Position numbers and translations under genes: made by a program
Shown here: one piece after another, positions 12,822 to 23,610 of the stretch
How positions within the stretch are numbered: position 1 is the stretch's first letter
Layout: every line of letters starts with the position of its first letter
Notes under the pieces: generated by a model
What the model saw: only the letters and a program-made list of their open reading frames with translations
What the model was told of the DNA's origin: nothing
The model's database searches: none
From: Siphonodentalium dalli
Lineage: Eukaryota > Mollusca > Scaphopoda > Gadilida > Siphonodentaliidae
Reading direction: 5' to 3'
NCBI GenBank assembly: GCA_032622095.1
Contig: CP136061.1
Coordinates: 213,556,373-213,620,372 of the forward strand
Length of the DNA: 64,000 nucleotides

Positions 12822-13425
12822 TTAAGCCAAACTGATTGCAAAAACAGTAAAAAAAACATGCAGGAAAAAAAATTTGGAGTTGCGGAATTTTTGTTTGTCC
12901 CGTCGACCACACATCCACCCCGGCATACGTGCCCTGAAACCCCCCCCCCCCCCCCACCGCCGACTGGATTGAGAAATATTCAATTCTTTGCAAGAACAAT
13001 TACATTATTTTTATCTGATGATTTCCCAATCATGAAGTAATGTGGATTAGCTAGTTAGCTAGATTATGAACTGACAGCGGGTAGAGTGGGTCAATTACAA
13101 TAAAATTTGGTGTGATTTCAATGCGATTATTGATTGCGCCAATAATTTTATCTTCGCCTTCCAGCGCAACGGAACATTTTCATTGAACGATCCGATAGTT
13201 CCGAGTGTCCATTCGGAAGTAATGTAGTTTTCCATTGAAATTGATGTTTGTAAATAAATCACTGTTTAATTGTTATATATTCATCAAGAATTTGCTTGTG
13301 AAAAATCATTGTAAATGTGTTAAATATTGATGAATGCGTAGTTCCCAAATTGCGAACTAGAATCTAGCATGATGTGGTCATTTTTCCAAGAATTCTTTGA
13401 GCGCCCTGTAGGCCTATGTATTTAG
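12822..13425. other. No gene; poly-C tract
   Basis: A run of C at about 12940-12956 is the only notable feature. Confidence 0.5.
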
Positions 13426-14115
13426 GGGCTTGTTACATGAGCGGGACAACTCGGTTAGCCGGGACAACCTGTTCTGCCGGGTGCCTAGGTCCTCTGTGCT
13501 GACTGACTAAAATAATGGTGTGCTGTTACATGAGCCGCGTCAACTCGTCAAACCGAGTTCGCTGGGACAACTCGGTTAGCTAGCTGGGACAACTCGGTTA
13601 GCTAGTTGGGACAACTCGGTTGACGTTGACTACCGAGTTGTCCCAGCTAACCGAGTTGTCTCAGCTCACATAACAGCGTGATTGATTTGTCCCCGCAGAC
13701 TGTGTTGTCTCGGCTAAGTGTACCTTCAGACGACCACGATACACATCGTAATTGGAGGGATCGGGCCCGACGAGATCGTGGATAGTTTGTTCAGACGATT
13801 GCGATGTCACGTGCAATATTCTATCGTAGGTTGTTCTAAAGCATGTGATTGACTACCCTACGACCATTTCCAGCTACGAATTTTACATACACACGGCTGC
13901 GTTACGTCGCAAGTGGATGTAACCAAGGAGACGCCACGATATCGCATCTAAAATCAAACACTGTCTGATATTATTTTTTGTTCTACGATTTAGACGTGAG
14001 CATGCGCACACCATCTTCCTGTTACTTCCTACGACGAAACTCCTTCCACTTACGATTGAATCGTGGTCGTCTGAAGGTTCACTAACCGAGTTGTCCCGGC
14101 TCATGTAACAAGCCC
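13426..14115. mobile_element. Inverted-repeat element with nested inverted repeats
   Basis: The outer ends are inverted copies (GGGCTTGTTACATGAGC at 13426 and its complement ending at 14115), followed by CGGGACAACTCGGTTAG on both sides. Inside, 13519-13676 is an array of GGGACAACTCGGTTAGCTAG units that folds back on itself. A second element (about 13717-14082) has its own inverted ends (ACCTTCAGACGACCACGAT) and appears inserted into the first. No coding content is supported. Confidence 0.75.
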
Positions 14116-14780
14116 ACGCGAGGAAATTCTTAATTTATTTTATAAGTCAACAAGACAGGTAAAAAAAATTGCTATCAAGACTTCATTGTGTTAACAGTAG
14201 ACACTGATAGAACCACATGAATAGTGGTCATTATATCAATGTGAAGACAAATATTTTGAGAATATATGTCTGCCGAAAGATCATGAGGGAAACTAAAAGC
14301 TGCCTCGAGGTACATTGTAATTTATTTTTTTAGGAAAATAATACGGGTAATCAGTTTGTATGCCGTAATTTTCTGCCTATATGACCTTACCTGTTTGGGT
14401 CCGTGGGCAGCAAGTAGACACAAGTGAGACTCAGTGGTCGTGCAGCATGTGCTAATTTCATAATTTTCAATAATTCGAAGATACCAATACATGCAAATAA
14501 TTTTTTGATTTGTAATTTGTGCATGATTAAAATAGGTCGTATATATCGGGTCCATTTATTGAACGACGTATAGTCATGTCCATATAAATATAACATCATA
14601 CAACTGTTGTTAGCATTAAGTTTTTATATTTAAAACAATAATTATTCAGTGGGTGCGGGTGGTATAAGTTACCACTTAGCCTTAGTAAGCCCATCAATTT
14701 TTTATTATCTTCATTTTGATTATATGATTAATTAATGAAATATTATAAAATTCAAACAGGTCTGGGTGATCCATTTGTCA
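14116..14780. other. No gene seen
   Basis: AT-rich. The ORFs on the minus strand show no motifs. Confidence 0.5.
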
Positions 14781-16200
14781 ATTTTGTGCTTAAGAATAAA
14801 TGATAATGATTTGTAAATAATTTGCGCTTAAGCGTAAATAATTTGCGCTTAAGCGTAAATAATTTGAGCTTAAGAGTAAATAATTTGCACTTTTGCGAAA
14901 ATAATGAATAAATGTGAAAATGCTTTCCTTCTCTTACAAATTAGTTAGACCGGTGTCAGAGAAGGTACTGACAGGAAGACTTTAAACCAATTGGTCTAGA
15001 CGTTTCAGACCGATCGGTCAAATAAAGAACATTCGATGGTTCACCAATATGGGATGCGATTTTAACATTTGTACCTTATTTGCGCTTGAGCATAAATATG
15101 ATCCATAATTTTTTGATTCTAAAGTTTAAGTAATTTGCGCATGGCCTCCCATACACCTATTCACCTAGACCTGATAAATTCCCATGAATCATGATAATTT
15201 TCAAACGGAATGACAACTATTTATCAAATACACTGCCAAATGTCTTTTTCAAGATTTTTTTTTATGAAAATTTTATGTCTTATCTATTGGCAAATTGTCA
15301 ACATTCAATCTGTTTAGACTGATTGCCCGACACATTTAGACAGATCGGTCTAAATAAAGATTGATTTGTGGTTCACCCATATTGGTATGGAAGGCCAAAT
15401 TCATATTTAATAGCTACTTATGCTTAAGGGTTCAAAATAGATTTAATATTGAGAGAATCCAATTAGTCATAAAGCACTGAAAATTGAAAAATACACTTAA
15501 GCGCACTGCCATTACGCTTAAGCATAACATATTTTTATAGCCTTATTACCTTACATATAATGATATAATCTAAGCTCGATATTTGTCAAAAGTTACTAGC
15601 ATCAGGAATTGGCTGCATCCATTTCAGCTTCAGGGGAGTTTTCACATATGGAATATGAATTACGCTTAAGCGTATTGACATTACGCTTAAGCATAACGAC
15701 ATTACGCTTAAGCGTGATGGCTTTACGCTTAAGTTTAATAGATAATGCTTTGAAAAACATAATGGAAATCTGAATTACGCTCATGCGTAATGTCATAATG
15801 CATTACACTTAAGCGTAATTGGCTATTCAAAGTGAATTTGAACTCCCATACAATATGGGACATGGTTTTAATATTTACTTCTTATTTGCACTTAAGCATA
15901 AATATGAAAATTATGATCTTTTCGTGCTTAAGCGTAAATGATTTGCATTTGAGCAAAATAATTTGCATTTACGCGTAAGTGATTTAAGCTTAAGCGAAAA
16001 TAAGGAATAAATGTAAAAGTACATGCCATTCCATAAACATGACCTAAAGTTCTAAACCTGATAAATTACTGTGAACATGACTAATTTCAAACAGCATGAC
16101 AAATTTTTATCAAATTTACTGAGAAATTTATTTTTCAACTTGAAGTCTGATGAAAATTTGTTATCTCTTATCCATTGACAAAGGCATAATCTTATTTGTT
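14781..16200. repeat. Palindromic CTTAAG satellite field with a duplicated segment
   Basis: Many copies of the palindromic unit TTACGCTTAAGCGTAA, or AATTTGCGCTTAAGCGTAAA, occur at 14818-14895, 15470-15540, 15655-15830 and 15885-16000. A longer segment is repeated in direct orientation: 15070-15300 resembles 15885-16190 (CTTATTTGC.CTTRAGCATAAATATGA, then ACCTGATAAATT, then a TTATCAAAT block). The 15602-15796 minus-strand ORF is only a translation of the repeat. Confidence 0.85.
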
Positions 16201-16986
16201 GAGTTTGAAATGTTCTGTCACTTCTCTATCGTGTTGGTGCCCATATATGAGCTTTTGTGCTGATACAAAATATGTGTGAAGATTTCGTGTAAAGTTGAAG
16301 TCGAAACCGAAAGCATCCTATAATTAAAAGTTTGTAGATACATACATGTCAAGATTCCCGAAGATAAGATTCTCCGGCCATCAGGAAACATATCTGTGAT
16401 CACCCATTGAACCAGTCTAAGTTATTTGCTGTGATTTTAACACTAGAATGTTTTTCAGTCGCTTCGAAATAAAATGGCGACCTCCAATCTGGCCGTGTGC
16501 TAAACGGAAACAGTAACGATAACTCTTGAAGACTATCGGTCAAAACCAATATATGGTATTGAACATGTCCTCAAAACCAAGGGATTCAGATTTGATTTTG
16601 ATCAAAACCAAGGGAATCAGATTTGGTATTGATCAATACCAATAAAAAACCGAATTTATTGTCAGTGTACCACGAGTGCGCTGATTGGTTGTATGCGTTT
16701 GCATTGGTCCAATCCGCTTTCGCGTGGGATAACCAGCTAAAGGATTGTGCGAACATGCGCGTGTTAAATAGTTCGTTATCAGTTTTCTAGATGACAGATT
16801 TCTTCATTGAACGTTTCAAATATCCATAATTTTAGGGGTATTTCGGGACAATAAAACTACGGTGTGAAATAATGCAATTTATCGTCTGAAAAATTGGGGA
16901 TATACAAACTTAACAGAAGGGAAAAAGTAATAAAAAACAATGCTAATTCCACACTGTATATACTTCCCAAAAGGTGAGGCCTAAGC
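16201..16986. other. No gene; relative of the GATCAAAACC minisatellite
   Basis: At 16535-16650 there are spaced copies of TTGATCAAAACCAAGGGA and TTGGTATTGATCAATACCAA, related to the 8400-8690 array. Otherwise non-coding. Confidence 0.5.
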
Positions 16987-17081
16987 AGAATGAGATCCGC
17001 AGTGGGTGAATTTGGTGATGCTAACCCAATGTGCGGGGTATCACCACTAAATTCACCCTATGGGCACCTTATTCTGCAAAT
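16987..17081. repeat. Third copy of the GAGGTCCCC hairpin family
   Basis: This near-palindrome runs CAGAATGAGATCCGCAGTGG ... CCTATGGGCACCTTATTCTG, with GTGATGCTAACCCAATGTG in the middle, and is diverged from the copies at 2842 and 11418. Confidence 0.75.
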
Positions 17082-20000
17082 GACCGACAAACTATCTCCA
17101 GGCTTGGTCAACAAGACATCCATCTCAAACCTCATTGATAATGTCACATGCTTAATTCACAGGGAGCCTCACACAGATGGAAGCATGCACTATGGACTGT
17201 CGTCTGCTCCAGTCTTTCTATGGGTTAGAAGCACTATGTTTGGACAGATCAAGGATTGCGAACACTTCACATTTCAATGCCAACGTTTTATATTAGCTCT
17301 TCAAACTATGTTAGAGAATAAGCCTGATTTTGTTAACATTACGACAAACCTGTTCCTAAATGGTCACTTTAAATAAACACATACATTTTTTGAAGAGTTC
17401 GAGAAGTACATAGTCCGAACAAGACGTTTCCATGAACTTTTCCCGTTTACCTGTAACATCGACTCCTTTTCACTATAAGTTGGTTACTACACTGGTGACG
17501 TATTTTTAATATGCATTATCTCCCCCTCATACCCTCTCTCTTTTCTCTTCATCTGCATTATTACATACTCTCCACGCTTCTCGACATCTACCTATCATTC
17601 AAATTCAATACATTAATGAACATAGTCAATCAGCCATTATATACCAACCATATAGCAATGACCAGGCACAATATCGTTGGTCACATGTTGCCTTAGTGAT
17701 GTATTCAAGAGACGGCATGGTACCAATATATTGTATGCATATTACCATCTGATACTGGGTATCATCTTCAATATGTTATGTCTTATGTATCTGTATGTAT
17801 TGTCTTTGTGCTGGAATAAAGTATGTTTAAACAAAAAGAAGAGTTAAAATGGTCAACTTACCTGCTTCTATCTAGTTTTACGTAGTGAGGAGGTTAAATT
17901 TAAATTGTTTATATAATACATATACTATGCAAGATTGTAGCTACAGCCAAAACGTTTCAATGCAAATATAAGGTGTAGGAAAATCAGCCTGTTCTCTCGA
18001 AAACCGGCACATAATGTGCTGAAAATGACAGCCTTTTAGTCATAGTATAGACTCATAACGAGGCGAGTTTAAGCATATTATGCGCGGACAATGACACAAA
18101 GGAGACAACTCACGACTTTTCTTGTGTACGCCCTTTTAACAAGTGTTTTCGCTGTGGCCCGCGCAATACAACGAAATGACGGGTATGCGTCTATCATATA
18201 ATGGACGCATAGGGATGCTTATTTCAGAATAAAATAATCACACTATATGTACCCATTTCACATCATAGGTCAATTATATGCGTATATGCGCGAGGATATA
18301 TTGAGGAAAATTGTTCGGAACTTGGAAATGTGGTGACTATCCTAGTCCAAGTTTTCATCGACGTAAACCAGCTAGTGAAATCAGTAAGGGAAATACTGGT
18401 TTACGTCAATCTACGGTTGCCTTACTCTTCTCTAGCGGACATTAAGCGTAAAGTGCCGCTCAAAAATCGCAGTTCCGGTCATCCCTGAGCGTAACCAAAC
18501 ACATATCAAACGTGAACTATTCCTATTTACACTGAAATTATGTGCGTACTTTAACACGAATGTTAGATTATAATATATCATTATGACCGTATTATATCAC
18601 TCTTTTCGATAAATACACCAATTGTATGATCATATCGACTACAATTGATGAATACTACCGGTGTAATTAACATAGTGGCTTCAAATTGTGTAGCAGAGAT
18701 CCCAAAATCACTTACATCCATATACTAGTTGTTCTATCAGGCGTTGACCAGGACACAATTATCGCAAATAACCGAACAAACAGGAAAGGGTGGCGCCGTC
18801 TGCTATTACTGTGTTATACAGATTCCTAAATGGGCATGCCCCAGCGACCTATATACTGCTCAAGGACAATCTAAATCATGCCACGAATATCTACTCCTGT
18901 TAACGACAGTATAGATCATATTCCAAAAGTACAAAACATGGGAACTGTTCTGACTCTTGAACAAACAAGGTATAAGATATATTTCCTTGTTTTATATTCG
19001 TTCCTCGATAATCTACTTCAATGTATGAGGTGGTCGCAGCTTGAAATTGCATGATTTTTGTGTGACTTTAGTGAGCCTATATATTGAACAAAAAACCATT
19101 TAATTAATTACCCTGGATAAATTCCAAGATTGTAAATGGTGCAAGCACAATCCACACACAGTCCCTTAAATAATGTAATCTCGAGCTGGGACTTTTTGCT
19201 ACTGATGGATAGACTATTAAGCAACAGGTATTAACAAAGAAATATATTCCCCGCGCGTTATTTATTCGACTTTATAAGGTTCCCTGTCAAAACTTCAAAA
19301 ATTTCCCAGGTTTTGCAGTGGTGCAATATGATATCTACGGGCGTTAGCCAGTGTATATAGGATCATAGCATGATCTAAAGGTCAATCTAGAAATCATTCA
19401 CTTCTTAGTCCAAGTGTCATTCGAAGTAACGCAGCTAGTGATATCGATCGGGATAGATACTGCTTGACGTCGAATCATCCTGACTGTACCTTTCTGAAGC
19501 GGGGCTTATCATTAATTACCCGCTCATCTAAAATAAACATTATGTGATAAAATGTCAGAACTATGACAGTAAACCAGTTTATTCCATAGTAGAATTATGT
19601 TTGTTCTGAACGCCATATAGTTTTCAATTGAAAGCGGTATTTTAATATGAACAATATATTTTAACACAAATTTTTACATAATTTCAAAAGGTACGAGCTC
19701 ATTTGACTCCGCGTAGTGACCATCGTACAGTAAACATGTGTGGTGACTCCTGTGACCGTCAACTATCATTCATATAGCGTTATGTGTTGACTTGCATGTT
19801 AAAGTCGATTAAAATTCACGAAAATCCCGCCACTGGATCAGGGCGTAAACCCCGACATAGAAAGGCGTAGGCACGATGCTTCGACGCAAAGCAGTGTCTA
19901 TCACTACCGATTTCACTAGGTGCTTTACGTAAAGAGGAAACTTAGATTATTCACTACTGTGCGTAAAGTCAAAGATCTACGATCTGATTTGACACTAGGT

Positions 20001-20184
20001 CATGCCATAAAACTCTACTCTGGCTACGCACGTAGAAATAATACTCCACCAGATCAAATCCTTGGGACTTTATGAAGTTCTGCTCAGTTCTGACGGGGTA
20101 CATCATTGAAAAACTGCAGGTAATATATTTCTTATTTAATAACAATTCCATAATAATGTATTCCATAGTATGTGAATGTCTCTG
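17082..20184. other. No gene; dispersed repeat family next to the Polinton insertion
   Basis: A repeat with blocks TAGTCCAAGT..TCAT..GA.GTAA..CAGCTAGTGA..TC and AATATGATATCTACGGGCGT occurs at 18340-18480 and 19340-19520. An inverted copy lies at about 19820-19975. Relatives lie beyond the Polinton (45830-46100, 47630-47750). The Polinton therefore landed within or beside a repeat cluster. ORFs of 60-128 codons in this stretch show no family motifs. The 16990-17376 ORF begins inside the foldback repeat and I do not support it. Confidence 0.5.
20179..20184. repeat. Target-site duplication TCTCTG, left copy
   Basis: The 6 bp immediately outside the left TIR are identical to 45803-45808. Six-bp duplications are the hallmark of Maverick/Polinton integration. 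Confidence 0.93.
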
Positions 20185-20541
20185 AGTAGTATATGTTATC
20201 ACGGGTGGACACGCCCTTATTTAGTATGGTGGGTATGGGCCAACCACTTTTCCAAAAAATGGTTGAGAAGATTTTGAGATAAGAGTAGGAGCTAGTGGGG
20301 GTACGAGAGTAGACAGGTGTTTGTAATATATATAGATGTAGTGCTGTGTTTGTTGGTTTATAAAATATCGAGACTGATTCCCCCTGGTGATTGTTCCTTC
20401 GAGTTCAGGGATTTTGGTTTGGTTGGGGTGGGGGGGTATATGAATATTTTATATTATCAACCAGCAGCAGCGAGTAAGTTGACGAGTAATTCGGGGTGAA
20501 GTCAGATATATAATATAGATGGGGATCTTTCTTATATATAA
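20185..20541 (+). repeat. Polinton left terminal inverted repeat
   Basis: It matches the complement of 45427-45802. In the first 325 bp I count two or three substitutions and a one-base difference in a G-run. The right copy then has about 21 extra bases before both resume with ATAGATGGGGATCTTT. A further short stretch of similarity (CTATGGGAATTAA) reappears at about 20938-20965 on this side, after roughly 390 bp that the right end lacks. Confidence 0.95.
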
Positions 20542-20544
20542 TGT

Positions 20545-21210
20545 TTGGGGGTTATATATAGGTAAACTATTTTTTATGTATTATATGATTAGATATGATG
20601 TGAGATAACTAATTACTGGCAGGGAAATTGTTTTTCAAATAAATTATCTGTAATTTATAATTGCCCCCAACCCTCCTCCCAACAAAACAGCGAGTGTAAC
20701 AAGACAACTGATCGACAGGGTTTCGTTTAATTATGAGGTTGTGGGAATAATGTGTGACACATATCTCACCCCCCCCCCCCCACTTTCTAAGGGAGTCTAT
20801 CCGTGTATCTCCCTCCACCTCGACTTGCTACGAGACAGACAACTTATTTTATTAATATGAGCACTGCGTCTGTAAAAATGTATTTTCTCCCTATAGTGTG
20901 GTAAATTCTATATTGAATAGGAAGGGTGGGGGAATCACAACTAATCTATGGGAATTAACATTTGTATTTCTCAATATATATCTATGAGGTGTCTTTGCCA
21001 GTGTGTGATATATACAAATGTTTTTTATAATATCAATAGGTCAACCTATATCTCACAAATTGATCTATTTTGTGTAGTCATGGTCCTATAGTACATGGCA
21101 CCATTGGTCAGTCATGTCACTGGGTTGATTTATATCTCAAAATGTATCTATTTGGATAGGCTATAATAGATAGTACTGGTACCATATGTAAATTTTCACA
21201 AGCTATTGGA
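20545..21210. other. Subterminal region with asymmetric block
   Basis: About 20545-20935 has no counterpart in the right TIR, although TIR-like similarity resumes after it. The block is AT-rich with a C-run at 20769-20780 and holds no supportable gene. It could be an insertion into the left TIR or a deletion from the right one. Confidence 0.6.
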
Positions 21211-21212
21211 AG

Positions 21213-21219
21213 TATATAA
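21213..21219 (+). promoter_or_regulatory. Possible TATA box of the first gene
   Basis: TATATAA lies 39 bp upstream of the ATG at 21258. Position and match suggest a core promoter, and nothing else confirms it. Confidence 0.35.
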
Positions 21220-21257
21220 GTCTTCTCACTAAAAGGTACTATCTATCGCCAAAAAAA

Positions 21258-21860
21258 ATGTCAAAACGAAAGGTTGCCACTACTGAAGTTATCACTATTG
21301 AAACTCAGGCGAAGAAAAAGAGGCCACGCGTACAGTTTGTGACAGCATTGGAGCTACAAGCACATTCTATTGAAAAATTTGAGAACTTGGAAAAACATAT
21401 CACGTTTGCTGATTTAGAACAAGACTGCGCCTTCAAGCTGCTGTCCAGCGAACTAATAGAGAAAGAGAAGGATAAATATTATATAGTGAGGGCAAAGAAA
21501 TACAATACTAAAGACAATGAGTTCACAACAACAATACCAGGCTATTACGAGGATGAAATGGAATTTGCAACACACTTTGTTAATCGTGGTCAAAAAAGAA
21601 CCTCAAAAGGACACTATATGAATATTATTCTGTTCATGTCGATAGCTTCCTTCCATGGAACTAAAGAGGAATTGAACACACGTTATGATAAGGAAGATAA
21701 TGTGGTGGATGCTTGCAGTGGACGACATGAAAAACATGCTAAGAAACTTTATTGTATATACTGTAGAGATGCTTTCGGACACCAGCATGTTTGCCTGGAT
21801 GAAGATGAACCCCGAGAATATAATTATTGTGAAATATGTGGAAAAGTTAAATTTTCCTAA
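21258..21860 (+). CDS. Polinton-encoded putative Zn-binding protein, 200 aa, function unknown
   Basis: First gene of the element. A basic N-terminus (residues 2-24, including KKKRPR) resembles a nuclear localisation signal. The middle part is mixed, with a likely beta-rich stretch around 57-105 (DKYYIVRAKKY ... IPGYYEDEMEF). The C-terminus has an evident metal-binding cluster: H157/H160, C166xxC169, H175xHxC179 and C191xxC194. I do not recognise the family. Proteins with terminal Cys/His clusters are frequent accessory genes of Polintons, and a DNA-binding or regulatory role is inference. The ATG at 21258 is the first in frame and lies 39 bp after a TATA-like sequence. The ORF is intact. Confidence 0.75.
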   Translation: MSKRKVATTEVITIETQAKKKRPRVQFVTALELQAHSIEKFENLEKHITFADLEQDCAFKLLSSELIEKEKDKYYIVRAKKYNTKDNEFTTTIPGYYEDEMEFATHFVNRGQKRTSKGHYMNIILFMSIASFHGTKEELNTRYDKEDNVVDACSGRHEKHAKKLYCIYCRDAFGHQHVCLDEDEPREYNYCEICGKVKFS

Positions 21861-22973
21861 TTCTTATAATAATGTCTGGTGAAAGGTATAATATAAATAT
21901 ATAACTATATTTTGGTTTTTTCTTTTATTTCCTATCTTACTGTTCAAGGGTTAAGCACTACAACATAAAGAGTTGTTATTATTTCAATGGAATCAATCCT
22001 GAAAGTCTTTTAGTGTATTTTCAGACCACTTGTATTTATAACACAGAACAACAGTCAAGCGCCACTAAAATTTATATTTCAACTTGTACCTTAATTTAAT
22101 ATCTCACCTACAATATCCGTAAAAAATGACTCTTTCCCCTCCCTATCCTATATTTGAATACAAGTGGTATGAACATACCCAAAATGCCAGACTTTCAGGA
22201 ATATTTTCCACAGAGGAGTTGTGTATATAACAAATATGAGGGGGGGGGGGGGGGGGTGGGGGCAGTTGTATAGGGTTTGATTATAGGTCAGGATTTAGTT
22301 TAAAAATTAAATTTCTGAATTTCAATACTTGATCTGACTCAAGTAATATATATACTATATTCTGAAATATAGGTTCTCTATCAGTAAATTTCTATATTCA
22401 GAAAATATAAAAAAACAGTGTAATGCAATGCACAATAATGCCAATCAGTTATCAGTATAATACTTAGAGTATGAGTTGAAATATAGACAATTGTATTAAA
22501 TGAACTTATACAAGTCTATTTCGGTTGTAACGAAGAAGTGGAGGTATATCCTATATATATCAGTGAATTACACAATTATATATATTTTGAAGGAACACTA
22601 AATATTTAGTATACACGAAATCTATATATATTTCAATGGTGAATAATGTTTATTGAAATATATATCGATTGGTCCAATGCTGAATATTTAGTATTCCTTT
22701 AAAAATCAACAAATAGAGTGACATATTGTGTCAGGTGCTGTCACGAGGAGAAGTCGTGTTTATTTGACCCAAAAAATACATATGGTGATGTAAAACAAAG
22801 ATATGAAGACAATTATTTATTTATTCTTATCTGACATATATTCTATATCTCTTATCTTCTTTTATCTTTCTATATCTCTTATCTTCTTTTATCTTTCTAT
22901 ATCTCTTATCTTCTTATCTGAAATATAAAAAAGGAAAAAACAAAATCACTGAGATGCTCACTTATAAAAAGCT
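21861..22973. other. Intergenic region with two inverted-repeat inserts and a G-run
   Basis: No gene. Inverted arms at about 21990-22043 and 22153-22206 (TCCTGAAAGTCTTTTAGTGT / GACTTTCAGGA) frame one small element. 22589-22700 is another (AAGGAACACTAAATATTTAG ... its complement). 22241-22256 is a G-run. 22847-22920 is a minisatellite of about 26 bp (TATCTCTTATCTTCTTT). TATAAAAA at 22962 lies just before the next start codon. Confidence 0.6.
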
Positions 22974-23207
22974 ATGGCACAAGCTCAGCTTGATCAGTTA
23001 CAACAATATGATTCACAGTTGTCTCACGCAAATGAGAATGAGATTGTTATTGAAATTGATAAAAAGACAAAAATCATTATAAAGAAAAACAGAAAAAATA
23101 TATTCTTGCACAGAGGAGCTACGAGTATATCTTTTAGTTTAGATATATGGAATTCTATATGTAATTGTCAACTGGGTGTGGACTTTATACATTCTTACTT
23201 GAATTAA
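22974..23207 (+). CDS. Small PC4-like (p15 coactivator fold) protein, 77 aa
   Basis: A short intact ORF. After a Gln-rich N-terminus (residues 1-20), residues 22-70 follow the PC4/Sub1 pattern: beta strands IVIEI and KIIIKK, a basic RKNIFLH segment, then ISFSLDIWNSI, which parallels the GISLxxxQWxxL signature, and a final amphipathic helix. PC4-type folds bind single-stranded DNA and recur in DNA viruses and mobile elements. Here such a protein could coat DNA during protein-primed replication. The match is by eye only and the domain is diverged. A second protein with the same pattern is encoded at 40874-40620 on the other strand. The gene is 7 bp upstream of the next ORF. Confidence 0.5.
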   Translation: MAQAQLDQLQQYDSQLSHANENEIVIEIDKKTKIIIKKNRKNIFLHRGATSISFSLDIWNSICNCQLGVDFIHSYLN

Positions 23208-23214
23208 GAGTGAT

Positions 23215-23610
23215 ATGGATGTTACTGAACAGAATAGTGTCTACCCTTATTTTTGTCGACAACTCTTCTACTACACCGCTGGACGTGTCTATGAGGAAAT
23301 AGAGAAATTGTGTCGTCTGTCATGTTGTGGATGTGAATTGAAAATAACAGATGACACTCTTCATACATGTTTGAGTTTAACATTTGAGGAGAAAATAGAT
23401 ATTTTCTTTTCGAAAGTAATAGATGAATTAAATATAGAAACAGTTATTACATTATTTATAGGAGGATCCTCGGATGAAGAGTATAAGATCGCAATCCACA
23501 CATTCCAGAACGACAAACAGTGGATAAGTGACAATAAACCTACTGAAAAATGGAAAGCGGAACTTCTACAAATTCTGAAGGGGATGTTAGAGATCCTGAA
23601 CATTATATAA
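23215..23610 (+). CDS. Small Cys-rich Polinton protein, 131 aa, function unknown
   Basis: An intact ORF between the PC4-like gene and the integrase, overlapping the integrase start by about 60 bp in another frame. Residues 33-52 hold a compact CxxxCCxC ... HxC cluster (C33, C37, C38, C40, H50, C52) likely to bind zinc. The remainder is predicted helical, with an acidic middle. The tail (KAELLQILKGMLEIL) is amphipathic. I do not recognise a named family. Its position before the integrase is the only functional clue. The overlap suggests tight packing, although the integrase may begin at a later ATG. Confidence 0.65.
   Translation: MDVTEQNSVYPYFCRQLFYYTAGRVYEEIEKLCRLSCCGCELKITDDTLHTCLSLTFEEKIDIFFSKVIDELNIETVITLFIGGSSDEEYKIAIHTFQNDKQWISDNKPTEKWKAELLQILKGMLEILNII

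Noticed and set aside
14818-15830. CRISPR-like array
   Set aside because: The repeats are palindromic CTTAAG units with irregular spacing in eukaryotic DNA and no cas genes.
16990-17376. 128-codon plus-strand ORF
   Set aside because: Starts within a foldback repeat and shows no domain pattern.
17082-20184. A possible host gene next to the Polinton
   Set aside because: No ORF, splice pattern or family motif was found, only repeat copies and short ORFs.
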